A stretch of 64,000 bases of DNA from Stenotrophomonas maltophilia (lineage in GTDB: Bacteria > Pseudomonadota > Gammaproteobacteria > Xanthomonadales > Xanthomonadaceae): the NCBI RefSeq assembly GCF_039555535.1, contig NZ_CP154630.1, forward strand, positions 1,439,001 through 1,503,000. Direction: 5' to 3'. The notes beneath the pieces are model-generated. The model saw only the letters and a list, made by a program, of their open reading frames with translations. It searched no databases and was not told the DNA's origin. The position numbers and the translations under genes are program-made. Positions 55,401-63,472 of the stretch are shown piece after piece. Within the stretch, counting starts at the first letter, position 1, and every line of letters begins with the position of its first letter.

Positions 55401-57851
55401 CCGCGCTATCGCGAAGGCTACGAGCGCGGCATCCACGACCACGACGCCGCGCTGATCCTGCGCGCGCTGCTGCCCTTGCAGCGGTCTGCCGGCACGCTGC
55501 GTCACGCCCCGCAGGTGCGTGCGCTGGCCCTGCTGTTCTGGGCGGCGCAGCAGCGCGAAGAAGCGGTACTGCAATGGCCCAGCCGCCAGGCCGGAGCGGA
55601 AACCATCGCTCGCCTGTTCGGCTCCGACGAAGGGCGTGACGCCCTGCGCGCGGAAATGGCTGCTGCGCTGAGTGCGTTCTCGCAGTCGCAGTCATTGCCC
55701 TTCGACGAAGAAGCCGCCGATGCGGCGGCCGCCTATCTGGGCGAAGAACTGGTCAACGGCGAACCCGTGTTCAGCACCAGCAAGCATGCCCAGGCCCTGC
55801 TGGAGGCCCTGGCCCATCAGCTGGACCAGGCCGGGCAGCGCGAAGCACTGGAGCGCGCCCTGCAGCGTACGCAGGATCCGCTGGCCGCGCGCTGGGCACT
55901 GGCCGGGCAATGGCTGCGCGCGCTGGCCGGCCTGCCTGCACAGGCCGCGCATGCCGGTTATGCGGACGAGGCCGCTGCACTGCTGTTGGTGCAGCGCCAG
56001 CTGCGCACGCGGGCCAGCGATGCGCCGCTGCGCGTGGACGTACCGGGCCTGCTTGGCGAACACCCGCGCATCCACAACGGCTCGCTGTCGTTGTCGCTGG
56101 ATGACTTCCTGGCGCGCCTGCAGCATCATCTCAAGCGCTTTGTGCCGGATTTCCACGCCTACCAGACCGTGCGCCAGGGCATCATCAACCGCGAGCGGCA
56201 GACTCTGCGCCTGTCCGAATTCAAGGCGCGGCCGCTGTCTTCGTTCGTCCGCAACAAGCTGATCAACGACGTCTACCTGGGCGTGATCGGCGACAACCTG
56301 GCCAAGCAGATGGGCACGGTCGGCGAGAACAAGCGCAGCGACCTGATGGGCCTGCTGATGATGATCTCGCCCCCGGGTTACGGCAAAACCACGCTGATGG
56401 AATACGTGGCGCACCGGCTGGGCCTGGTCTTCATGAAGATCAACGGCCCGGCGCTGGGTCACGAGGTGCGTTCGCTGGACCCGGCACAGGCGCCCGATGC
56501 CACCTCGCGGCAGGAACTGGAAAAGCTCAACCTGGCGCTGGAGATGGGCAACAACACCATGCTGTATGTCGACGACATCCAGCACACCCATCCCGAGTTC
56601 CTGCAGAAGTTCATTTCGCTGTGCGACGGCACGCGCCGCATCGAAGGCGTGTGGCGTGGCCGCACCCGCACCTACGACATGCGTGGCAAGAAGTTCTGCG
56701 TGGTCATGGCCGGCAACCCGTACACCGAGTCCGGTGAGGTGTTCAAGATTCCGGACATGCTGGCCAACCGCGCCGACATCTACAACCTCGGCGATGTGCT
56801 GGGAGGCATGGAAGCGGCGTTCACCCTCAGCTACATCGAGAACAGCCTGACCTCCAACCCGGTACTGGCGCCGCTGGCCACGCGTGACATGGCCGACCTG
56901 TACGTGCTGGTCGATCGCGCGATGGGCAAGGACGTATCCACCAATGGCCTCAGCCACGCCTACAGCAGTGCCGAGATCAACGAGATCACCGCCACCCTGC
57001 AGCGCATGCTGCGCGTTCGCGACGTGGTCTACCGGGTCAACCAGCAGTACATCGCCAGTGCCGCGCAGGACGATCGTTACCGTACCGAGCCGCCGTTCCG
57101 GCTGCAGGGCAGCTACCGCAACATGAACAAGCTGGCGGAGAAGATCTCGCCGGTGATGAACGAGGATGAGCTGCAGCAGCTGATCTCCGACCACTACCTG
57201 GGCGAGGCGCAGCTGCTGACCACCGGCGCCGAGGAGAACCTGCTGAAGCTGGCCGAACTGCGCGGCGTGCTGGATGAGGTGCAGTCGCAGCGCTGGGCCC
57301 AGATCAAGCGCGATTTCCTGCGCAACAAGGCCATGGGCGCCGACGACAGCGATGTCGGTGGACGCGTGGTCGCGCAGTTGGCGGACATCGCCAGCGCGTT
57401 GCAGTTGCCGCCGCCCGCGCCGGAAGCGATCGCCGTTGCGGACCCGGCGCCGTGGCCGGCGCTGCTGGAGGCCCTGCATCGCCTTTCAGAGGCGCGTCCC
57501 GCCGCTGCGCCGCCGCCGGTCGCGGCAGCCCCCAGCGTGCCGGCCACGGCCCTGGCCGAAGACCTCCAGGCGGGCCTGGCGCCACTGGTGGAGCTGCTGG
57601 CGGCATCGCAGGCGCAGCAGGTGCAGGTGTCGCAGACCCTGGCCGCGTTCGCCGGCTGGGCGCGACAGCAGGTCGAGCGGGGCACGCCGAGCGCTGTGGT
57701 GGCGCAGCGCGCGCGCGTGCGCCGCGCCGCGACGCCGGAGGAGCGGGCGCTGGATGAGGCGCTGATGCGCCACTTCTACGGCGAGTCATTGCCACCGGAA
57801 GACGGCGATGGCATGCCGGCATCCACGCCGCAGCCGCCGCCGCTGCCGTGA
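52464..57851 (+). CDS. Giant AAA+ protein, 'DNA repair ATPase' (DUF3686-type)
   Basis: 1795 residues. About 1-430 is a beta-rich repeat-like region opening FRIRSENNCVGRDIVQVGP, the DUF3686 mark; about 500-900 is mostly coiled coil; a mixed region follows; the AAA+ module is at about 1290-1560. Its Walker A is SPPGYGKT (1302-1309) and Walker B is MLYVDDIQ (from 1366), with the sensor-1 strand in CVVMAGNPYTESGE and a conserved ANRADIYNLGDVLGG. The last 130 residues are Ala/Pro-rich with a short helix. No helicase or nuclease motif is visible, so the database name 'DNA repair' is not supported by the sequence itself. No signal or membrane helix: cytoplasmic. It overlaps the next gene by four bases. 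Confidence 0.88.
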   Translation: MPETHPSAETTAAEAGGNTVDQAVAQGGAYEVLRRRLAEQGQRLQALAEVLNRQRLAEFGDSRLEVVGRFRIRSENNCVGRDIVQVGPDRLLFGYNVFIGLKTQTRIEDVFGLYRLVQGSDGYDVAALELKGSFLDQPGFVHDFNELYAYYKHARLLQLIVVGDKLLASFQIGERSSDVRVFRWALSREGELTYLDARGERDIALPPPFDFEWTRATRDLAVSGRHSHLNILDTLFVETTGGDLTIKVENNTETGQGIYSEPVEDSTQSLDDAQFEFARVGSLLLLKVLPYRETVWRGLIYNTITGDIVRNDAIVQACVQLPEDHGVIFPGGYYLQGGEHKAFDASMAGMQFKRSIRSPNGEDVLYIFYEREGGRSALFVYNTIQRVLQNPVFGHGYAFLQDGRMVLFHAEGAEPTRIHPMQVWQTPFSSDEFAASRPPGNTFMGRIGNAELVRGISNLFNLAREIDGQHVSVQRYQRLVADTRRLFDTHHWLGDDACDGAEALLRQISATGESVLDEYEKVQSIRQQSAQAMVDAEARHKALLGRLQPQNWNEVQAFVEALNEITALRGRLLTIRELRYIDTTRIEAMAAELVQAQDRVGAATGEFLAGDVALAPLGSRLQALDEAAQQASSARQLDEQLDGMRAMAADLDMLSELMAGLKVDDATARTRVVESISALYGRLNQARTRAEQRRRTLGSAEAVAQFAAQFALFSQSITSALAMANDPERADEQLSRLLVQLEELESQFGEHEQFLGDILSKREELVEAFETHKQALLDDRQRKARSVLDAANRILDGLAKRTERFATADELNAFFAGDPLILKLRELAERLRTLRDNVKADDIEARLKGVRDQAVRQLRDRSDLYEAGGNVVRLGPRHRFSVNTQALDLTLLPRGDTLAIHLTGTDFLETLHDPELEALKPFWPVTLDSESDAIYRGEYLAGSLLLAAQQGHDGLDLAQLQHDVATPEALDQRVRAFAAPRYREGYERGIHDHDAALILRALLPLQRSAGTLRHAPQVRALALLFWAAQQREEAVLQWPSRQAGAETIARLFGSDEGRDALRAEMAAALSAFSQSQSLPFDEEAADAAAAYLGEELVNGEPVFSTSKHAQALLEALAHQLDQAGQREALERALQRTQDPLAARWALAGQWLRALAGLPAQAAHAGYADEAAALLLVQRQLRTRASDAPLRVDVPGLLGEHPRIHNGSLSLSLDDFLARLQHHLKRFVPDFHAYQTVRQGIINRERQTLRLSEFKARPLSSFVRNKLINDVYLGVIGDNLAKQMGTVGENKRSDLMGLLMMISPPGYGKTTLMEYVAHRLGLVFMKINGPALGHEVRSLDPAQAPDATSRQELEKLNLALEMGNNTMLYVDDIQHTHPEFLQKFISLCDGTRRIEGVWRGRTRTYDMRGKKFCVVMAGNPYTESGEVFKIPDMLANRADIYNLGDVLGGMEAAFTLSYIENSLTSNPVLAPLATRDMADLYVLVDRAMGKDVSTNGLSHAYSSAEINEITATLQRMLRVRDVVYRVNQQYIASAAQDDRYRTEPPFRLQGSYRNMNKLAEKISPVMNEDELQQLISDHYLGEAQLLTTGAEENLLKLAELRGVLDEVQSQRWAQIKRDFLRNKAMGADDSDVGGRVVAQLADIASALQLPPPAPEAIAVADPAPWPALLEALHRLSEARPAAAPPPVAAAPSVPATALAEDLQAGLAPLVELLAASQAQQVQVSQTLAAFAGWARQQVERGTPSAVVAQRARVRRAATPEERALDEALMRHFYGESLPPEDGDGMPASTPQPPPLP

Positions 57852-58555
57852 CCACGCGCGTGCCACTGCCGCCACCGATGCTGCCGGATACGGTCGATGT
57901 CGCTGCGCTGGCCGACTATGGTGCGCCGTTGCTGCAGGCGCTGGCGCGGCGCGAAACGCCGTTGCCACCGGATGCGGGCGAGCGCCTGGTGGCTGCGCTT
58001 GCGCGCATCGCGCTGGCCTTGCAGGCCGGCAACCCGACGCAGATCCGGCAGCAGGAAGGCTGGTGGGGGCGACTGCTGGGGCGCGATGTCGCTCGCGAAG
58101 CAGAAGGGCACGCGCTGCAGTCTCAGCTGGGCGTACTGGCCCTGCAGGCGCGTGAGCAGGCTCAGCACCTGCAGCAGCACATGCAGCTGCGGGCCATGGC
58201 GATCGTTGAGCATTCCGCCGCAGCCGCGGCGCTGGACGGCTGGGCCGAACTGGCTGCGTCGCGGCTGACGACGCTGGATAGCGCCGGTCAGGCCGCGCTG
58301 TCGCATCGGCTGGACCATCTTCGCCGGCTGGCCTCGCTGCACCGCCTGGAAGCCGGCCAATCGCAGCTGCTGCAGGACCAGGACAACATGCTGCTGCAAC
58401 GCTTCGCGCGCATCCATGACGTGCTGCTGCCGGCCTGGCGGCAGGCTGTACTGGCGAGCCAGGCCGCTGCGGGCGCTGCGTTGGCTGGCAAGGCTGCCAC
58501 GTTGCACGCACAGATCGATGACGAGGTGGCCGCGGCTCAGGCTAGACTGCCTTGA
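57848..58555 (+). CDS. Unrecognised helical protein between the AAA+ and TelA genes
   Basis: A 235-residue protein that I do not recognise. It starts at GTG 57848 overlapping the AAA+ stop. After a Pro-rich lead (PLPPPMLPD) it is almost all helix, rich in Ala, Leu, Gln and Arg. A distinctive patch is QEGWWGRLLGRDVAREAEG at about residues 69-87, and the rest reads as coiled coil (LQAREQAQHLQQHMQLRAM). No signal, membrane helix or Cys. The aromatic W-W-G-R-L-L-G-R patch followed by helices suggests an adaptor that pairs with TelA or the AAA+ protein, but this is inference from position only. Confidence 0.75.
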   Translation: MTTRVPLPPPMLPDTVDVAALADYGAPLLQALARRETPLPPDAGERLVAALARIALALQAGNPTQIRQQEGWWGRLLGRDVAREAEGHALQSQLGVLALQAREQAQHLQQHMQLRAMAIVEHSAAAAALDGWAELAASRLTTLDSAGQAALSHRLDHLRRLASLHRLEAGQSQLLQDQDNMLLQRFARIHDVLLPAWRQAVLASQAAAGAALAGKAATLHAQIDDEVAAAQARLP

Positions 58556-58599
58556 GCCGGCCGCCGCTGCCGCTTACCCAACTGCAAGGAGACTGCCCG

Positions 58600-59709
58600 A
58601 TGACCCAGGACAGCCAGACCCCCGGTGCCCTCGTACCCGGCACGACCACCGCCACTGCGCTCGATGAAGGTGCGCTGCAGGCGCTGGGACTGGTACGCGA
58701 GGATCTGCCGCGCATCGCCGAGATCCGTCTGGAACTGGACGATCTGCGCCCGGGCAACCTGCAGGTGTTCGGCCGCGAGGCGGCCACGCGCACCGCCGCG
58801 TTCTCCAGCCAGCTGCTGGACCAGGTCCGCAATCGTGACCTGGATGCCAGTGGCGAGAAGCTGGGCGAGGTGGTGCGCATCGCGCGCAGCCTGAAGCTGG
58901 ACGGCTTCGCCCAGCGTTCGAAGGTGCCGGTGATAGGTGGTCTGATCGACCGCATACGCGCCTCCAAGGGCGAGCTGGTGCAGAAGTTCAGCGACACCAA
59001 CGCGCAGATCGAACAGCTGCTGGCCGACGTCGGCGTGCAGCAGGCGTTGATGGGCAAGCGTGTGGGGGAGTTCGACCGCATGCACGATATCGTCCGCGAA
59101 GAACGTCGTGCGCTCGGCCTGTATGCGGCAGCGGGCAAGCAGCGGCTGGCCGAACTGCAGGCCGAACAGCTGGCCGGGCAGGGCAGTGAGGACCCCCAGC
59201 AGCGCATCCGCCAGGGCGAGATCGACAATGCGATCCGGTTGATCGAGAAGCGCGTGTCCGACCTGCTGCTGATGCAGCACGCCGCCGACCAGTCGCTGCC
59301 GATGATCCGCCTGATCCAGGCCAACGCGCTGCAGCTGATCGAGAAGTTCAACACCGTCCGCGACATCACCATTCCGTCGTGGAAGCGCCAGTTCGCCATC
59401 CAGCTCTCGCTGGGCGAACAGAAGGCTGCGGTCGAACTGTCCACGGCCATCGATGACGCCACCAACGAATTGATGCGTCGCAATGCCGACCTGCTTCGCC
59501 AGGCCTCGGTGGATACCGCGCGCAGCAACCAGCGCGGCGTGATCGACGTGGCCACGCTGCGCCATGTGCACGACCAGCTGATCGCCACGGTGGAAGAAGT
59601 GCGCAGCATCCACCGCGAAGGGATGCAGCAGCGGCAGCAGGCCGAAGTCGAGCTGTCGCGCCTGCGCGAAGACCTGCAGCAGCGCCTGGCCACACCGACC
59701 GCCAGCTGA
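58600..59709 (+). CDS. TelA/KlaA family 'toxic anion resistance' protein
   Basis: A 369-residue cytoplasmic helical protein. Family marks are VPVIGGLIDRIRASKGELVQ, with the V-P-x-I-G-x-L-x-D segment, LMGKRVGEFDRMHD, and in the second half RLIQANALQLIEKFNTV with IPSWKRQFAIQLSLGEQKAA, the most conserved TelA stretch. TelA was named for tellurite resistance on a plasmid; chromosomal members are tied to envelope stress, and how they work is unknown. ATG 58600 has a strong ribosome site (AAGGAGA). It is the last gene of the cluster and ends in a perfect inverted repeat. Confidence 0.93.
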   Translation: MTQDSQTPGALVPGTTTATALDEGALQALGLVREDLPRIAEIRLELDDLRPGNLQVFGREAATRTAAFSSQLLDQVRNRDLDASGEKLGEVVRIARSLKLDGFAQRSKVPVIGGLIDRIRASKGELVQKFSDTNAQIEQLLADVGVQQALMGKRVGEFDRMHDIVREERRALGLYAAAGKQRLAELQAEQLAGQGSEDPQQRIRQGEIDNAIRLIEKRVSDLLLMQHAADQSLPMIRLIQANALQLIEKFNTVRDITIPSWKRQFAIQLSLGEQKAAVELSTAIDDATNELMRRNADLLRQASVDTARSNQRGVIDVATLRHVHDQLIATVEEVRSIHREGMQQRQQAEVELSRLREDLQQRLATPTAS

Positions 59710-59779
59710 AAAAAGGGGACGGAGGGAATTAAGTCGTTTGTGCCACTTGCGACTTAATTCCCTCCGTCCCCTTTTTTTT
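59709..59779. terminator. Bidirectional terminator made of a perfect 28-bp inverted repeat
   Basis: Left arm from 59709 (AAAAAAGGGGACGGAGGG...), right arm ending in CCCTCCGTCCCCTTTTTT, with a 13-base loop. Both strands give a strong stem followed by a T run, so it can end TelA and the convergent LysR gene. It looks like a mobile repeat rather than an ordinary terminator because the arms are perfect over 28 bases. Confidence 0.8.
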
Positions 59780-59780
59780 G

Positions 59781-60668
59781 TCAGCGGAGTTGCTGGCCCA
59801 GCCAGTCGGCGAGCGCATCCACGCGCGCATCAGGTGGTCCGTCCGGTCGCGCCAGCACCCAGAAACCACCGGTGGCGGCAAACCCCCACGGCGCGAACAG
59901 TCGCCCGGCGGCCAGATCCTCGGCCACCAGTGGCTCGGGTGCGATCGCCGGGCCCAGCCCGGCCACCGCTGCCTCCAGCAGGTAGTACAGATGCTCGAAG
60001 GCCGTCCCCAGCTGCAGCTTCGCGGGGTCCAGAGCGTGCGCCTGCGCCCACGCCGGCCACGCCTGCGGCCGCGAGCTGGTGTGCAGCAGCGTCTCCTGAA
60101 GCAGCGCTGCGGGCGGTACATGCCGCAGGCGCTGCGCGGCCGGATGCGAGGGGGCCACCACCACGCCGACCCGTTCCGGGGCCAGCTCACGCACCTGCCA
60201 GCCGCGCGGCCACGGCCCCTGCGCCAGCAGCAATACCGCATCCAGTGCCGCCTGTGCCTCGGTGAAGCTGCCATCCAGCGCTGACCACTGCAGGCGCACG
60301 CCGGGCAGGGCGGCCTGCAGCGCAGGCAGGCGCGGGATCATCCAGCGCGCCAGCACGCTGCCGCTGCAGCCCAGTACCAGCGCCGGGGCCGCCGCAGGCC
60401 GCCGCAGTTCGCGCACGCAGTCTTCGATGCCGCCGAAGGCCTCGCTGCACGCTGCCTGCAGCCGCGTGCCCGCAGCGGTCAGGCGCAGGCCGCGACCGGC
60501 ACGCTGGAACAGCGCCAGGCCGAGATGGTCTTCCAGCAGCTTCAGCTGCCGACTGACCGCACCATGGGTGACGTGCAGGTCCTGCGCGGCGCGACCAACG
60601 CCGCCGAGACGGGCCGTGGCCTCGAACGCGCGCAGTGCATTGAGTGGAGGCAGCAGGGAATGGATCAT
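59781..60668 (-). CDS. LysR family transcriptional regulator divergent from trpB (TrpI/GcvA-like)
   Basis: A 295-residue regulator. Residues 1-65 form the winged helix-turn-helix (LPPLNALRAFEATARLGGVG ... AVSRQLKLLEDHLG), and the rest is the effector domain (LVLGCSGSVLARWMIPRLP onward). The opening with LNALRAFEA is that of the GcvA/AmpR/TrpI branch. In Pseudomonas TrpI is divergent from trpBA and activates it with indoleglycerol phosphate; the same arrangement here, with 96 bases between the start codons, supports that role, but this is inference. Effector domain residues are not decisive. Confidence 0.88.
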   Translation of the reverse strand: MIHSLLPPLNALRAFEATARLGGVGRAAQDLHVTHGAVSRQLKLLEDHLGLALFQRAGRGLRLTAAGTRLQAACSEAFGGIEDCVRELRRPAAAPALVLGCSGSVLARWMIPRLPALQAALPGVRLQWSALDGSFTEAQAALDAVLLLAQGPWPRGWQVRELAPERVGVVVAPSHPAAQRLRHVPPAALLQETLLHTSSRPQAWPAWAQAHALDPAKLQLGTAFEHLYYLLEAAVAGLGPAIAPEPLVAEDLAAGRLFAPWGFAATGGFWVLARPDGPPDARVDALADWLGQQLR

Positions 60669-60683
60669 GTGAGATTTCCTGAC

Positions 60684-60703
60684 GATATGCGCCAGATAAT
60701 ATC
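60684..60703. promoter_or_regulatory. Candidate LysR-type operator between lysR and trpB
   Basis: GATAT-N10-ATATC, an interrupted dyad close to the T-N11-A pattern bound by LysR-type regulators. It is in the 96-base divergent gap; a -10-like TAGAGT for trpB follows about 28 bases later. Confidence 0.4.
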
Positions 60704-60764
60704 CATTTTCCGGTCACGACCCGTGCGCTAGAGTATCCACCTGTCTGAACCACCGGTCGTATCC

Positions 60765-61982
60765 ATGTCTGCCTCCCCCATTGCCGACTATCACGCTTTC
60801 CCGGATGCCCAGGGCCACTTCGGCCGCTACGGCGGCAGTTTCGTTGCCGAAACCCTGGTCGGCCCGCTGCAGGAACTGGCCCAGGCCTATGACCAGGCGC
60901 GCCAGGATCCCGCATTCCAGCTGGCCTACGACCGCGACCTGGCCCATTACGTGGGCCGGCCAAGCCCGATCTATCACGCCCAGCGCCTGAGCGATCACGT
61001 CGGCGGCGCGCAGATCCTGCTCAAGCGCGAGGACCTGAACCACACCGGCGCGCACAAGATCAACAACACCATCGGCCAGGCCCTGCTGGCGGCGCGGATG
61101 GGCAAGAAGCGCATCATTGCCGAGACCGGCGCCGGCCAGCATGGCGTGGCCAGCGCCACGGTCGCAGCGCGGCTGGGCCTGGAATGCGTGGTGTACATGG
61201 GCGCCACCGACATCGAGCGGCAGAAGATCAACGTCTACCGCATGAAGCTGCTGGGCGCGACGGTGGTGCCGGTCACCTCCGGCTCGGCCACCCTGAAGGA
61301 CGCGCTCAACGAAGCCATGCGCGACTGGGTGACCAACGTGCAGGACACGTTCTACATCATCGGCACCGTGGCCGGCCCGGATCCGTATCCGCGCATGGTG
61401 CGTGACTTCAATGCCATCGTCGGTCGTGAAGCGCGCGAGCAGATGCTGGCCGAGTACGGCCGCCTGCCGGATGCGATCACCGCCTGCGTGGGCGGCGGCA
61501 GCAACGCGATCGGCCTGTTCCATGCCTTCCTCAACGACCGCCAGGTCGAGATCGTCGGCGCTGAAGCGGCAGGTGATGGCATCAGCACCGGCCGTCACGC
61601 CGCCTCGATCGCTGCCGGTCGCCCGGGCGTGCTGCACGGCAACCGCACCTATGTGCTGTGCGATGACGACGGCCAGATCATCGAGACCCATTCGGTGTCG
61701 GCAGGCCTGGACTATCCGGGCGTCGGCCCGGAGCACGCGTTCCTGGCCGATACCGGTCGCGCACGCTATCTCGGCATCACTGACGAGGAAGCGCTGCAGG
61801 CATTCCATCTGCTGGCCCACACCGAAGGCATCCTGCCGGCGCTGGAGTCCAGCCACGCGCTGGCGCAGGCGATCAAGCTGGCGCGTGAGCGTCCGCACGA
61901 CCAGATCGTTCTCTGCAATCTGTCCGGCCGTGGTGACAAGGACGTGCATACGATTGCCGCGCGCGAAGGGCTGGTACTGTGA
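60765..61982 (+). CDS. trpB: Tryptophan synthase beta chain
   Basis: Joins indole and serine to tryptophan with PLP. The 405-residue product opens with [20 protein letters not shown], has the PLP Lys98 in [22 protein letters not shown] as the conserved loop, GGGSNAIG for the phosphate, and LSGRGDKD near the end. The pattern is the main (TrpB1) type. Its stop overlaps the start of a lipoprotein gene by four bases, which separates it from trpA. Confidence 0.97.
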   Translation: MSASPIADYHAFPDAQGHFGRYGGSFVAETLVGPLQELAQAYDQARQDPAFQLAYDRDLAHYVGRPSPIYHAQRLSDHVGGAQILLKREDLNHTGAHKINNTIGQALLAARMGKKRIIAETGAGQHGVASATVAARLGLECVVYMGATDIERQKINVYRMKLLGATVVPVTSGSATLKDALNEAMRDWVTNVQDTFYIIGTVAGPDPYPRMVRDFNAIVGREAREQMLAEYGRLPDAITACVGGGSNAIGLFHAFLNDRQVEIVGAEAAGDGISTGRHAASIAAGRPGVLHGNRTYVLCDDDGQIIETHSVSAGLDYPGVGPEHAFLADTGRARYLGITDEEALQAFHLLAHTEGILPALESSHALAQAIKLARERPHDQIVLCNLSGRGDKDVHTIAAREGLVL

Positions 61983-62659
61983 GCGCGCTGCTGCGGAACA
62001 GCGGCGTGCTTCTGCTGGCACTGGGCCTGGCCGCGTGCCAGCCGCCGGAACCACCAGTGCTTGCGCCAGCTGCCAAGGCCACCGCGCAGCCCGCACAGCG
62101 GCCGGCCGCCAATGATGACCTGGATCCGATGGCGCGTACGCCCATTGTCGATGCCCCCTCCGAAGAAGGGACCAGCGGCGATGACGCGCCCGCGGTGGTT
62201 TCGGTGGCGCTGGATCATGCCGGTGACGTGCTGGTTGGCCAGCACATGAGTGACCTGAAGGCACAGGGTCCCTGGAAGGCGCAGGGTGCGAGGGAATTCT
62301 TCGAAGGCGACTGCGAGTACTACGACGGCAAGGGGCTGCCGCCGGGCGTGTCGATGATGACCGACGACGACCGCGTGGTCCGTTTTGATCTGAAGCCGGG
62401 TGATGAGGCGGAACTGCCGGTTGAACAGCCGGGGCCGTTCGGACTGCGCATCGGCATGACCCGTGCCCAGGCCATGGCCCAGTTCCCGAAACCGCCGGTG
62501 TCCAGCCCGCATGCCTACGACGGTGACCAGGGCGAGTACCTCACCTGGCAGGACCCGGGTTCGGACCTGGGCATCCGCCTGGAACTGTTTGAAGGGAAGG
62601 TTACCCGGATGTACTGGGGGACCAGCGATGCGATTGAACTGATTGAAGGATGTGCCTGA
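61979..62659 (+). CDS. Uncharacterised lipoprotein between trpB and trpA
   Basis: A 226-residue lipoprotein. The signal has lipobox LAAC (about residues 17-20), followed by a Pro/Ala/Asp-rich linker to about residue 75. Then come two segments that look like repeats of one module: [20 protein letters not shown] and, after [32 protein letters not shown]. The G-L-R-I-G-M-T-x-x-x-A pattern is shared with small envelope lipoproteins of BamE-like or inhibitor fold, but I cannot name it. GTG 61979 overlaps trpB. The stop is one base before trpA's start codon. Its function has no obvious tie to tryptophan. Confidence 0.8.
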   Translation: MSALLRNSGVLLLALGLAACQPPEPPVLAPAAKATAQPAQRPAANDDLDPMARTPIVDAPSEEGTSGDDAPAVVSVALDHAGDVLVGQHMSDLKAQGPWKAQGAREFFEGDCEYYDGKGLPPGVSMMTDDDRVVRFDLKPGDEAELPVEQPGPFGLRIGMTRAQAMAQFPKPPVSSPHAYDGDQGEYLTWQDPGSDLGIRLELFEGKVTRMYWGTSDAIELIEGCA

Positions 62660-62660
62660 G

Positions 62661-63470
62661 ATGCCTGTATCCCGACTCGATGCCTGTTTCCAGCGACTGC
62701 GCGAGCAGCAGCGCAAGGCGCTGATTCCCTTCATCACTGCCGGTGATCCTTCGCTGGAGGGCACCGTGCCGGTGATGCACGCGCTGGTCGATGCCGGTGC
62801 CGACGTGATTGAACTGGGCGTGCCGTTCTCCGACCCGATGGCCGACGGCCCGACCATCCAGCGCAGCTCCGAGCGTGCGCTGGCACGCGGGGCGGGCAGC
62901 CGCTACGTGCTGCAGGCCGTGGCGCAGTTCCGCGAGCGTGACGCGCAGACGCCGGTGGTGCTGATGGGCTACCTGAACCCGGTGGAGATCCACGGCTACG
63001 CGGCCTTCGCCAAGGCGGCCGTGGAGGCCGGTGTGGATGGTGTGCTGCTGGTCGACCTGCCACCGGAAGAAGCCGGTGAAGCGCAGCAGGCCTTTGATGC
63101 AGCGGGCCTGGCACTGGTGCTGCTGGCCTCGCCGACCACCAGCGAAGCGCGGGCCGACAAGCTGTTGGCACTGGCCCGTGGCTACCTCTACTACGTCAGC
63201 TTTGCCGGTGTCACCGGCGCGTCCGAGCGGCTGGACAGTGATGCTGCCAGCGCCCGCCTGCAGGCCCTGCGTGCGCGCGCGTCGGTGCCGGTGGTGGCTG
63301 GCTTCGGCATCAAGGATGCAGCCAGTGCGGCGGCGATGGCGCGCCAGGCCGATGGCGTGGTGGTCGGCAGCGCTCTGGTGGCGGTGCTGGCCGAAGCGGA
63401 TTCGGCCGAAGACGCAGCCCTGCGCGCTCGGACCTTCCTGGCCCCGTTGCGCCAGGCGCTGGACGCGTAA
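62661..63470 (+). CDS. trpA: Tryptophan synthase alpha chain
   Basis: Splits indoleglycerol phosphate to indole, which passes to TrpB. The 269-residue barrel has LIPFITAGDPSLEGTVPVM, catalytic Glu in VIELGVPFSDPMADGPTIQ, the catalytic Asp in GVLLVDLPPEEAG, the loop YYVSFAGVTGA and the phosphate-binding GFGIKDAAS. ATG 62661 has GAAGGA ten bases before. It is one base from the stop of the lipoprotein gene. Confidence 0.96.
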   Translation: MPVSRLDACFQRLREQQRKALIPFITAGDPSLEGTVPVMHALVDAGADVIELGVPFSDPMADGPTIQRSSERALARGAGSRYVLQAVAQFRERDAQTPVVLMGYLNPVEIHGYAAFAKAAVEAGVDGVLLVDLPPEEAGEAQQAFDAAGLALVLLASPTTSEARADKLLALARGYLYYVSFAGVTGASERLDSDAASARLQALRARASVPVVAGFGIKDAASAAAMARQADGVVVGSALVAVLAEADSAEDAALRARTFLAPLRQALDA

Positions 63471-63472
63471 TG

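Noticed and set aside
49690..59709. Flotillin/AAA/TelA block considered as a phage defence island
   Set aside because: No nuclease, restriction, toxin or cyclic-nucleotide signalling domain is visible, and no mobility genes flank it. A stress or envelope role fits better, though defence is not excluded.
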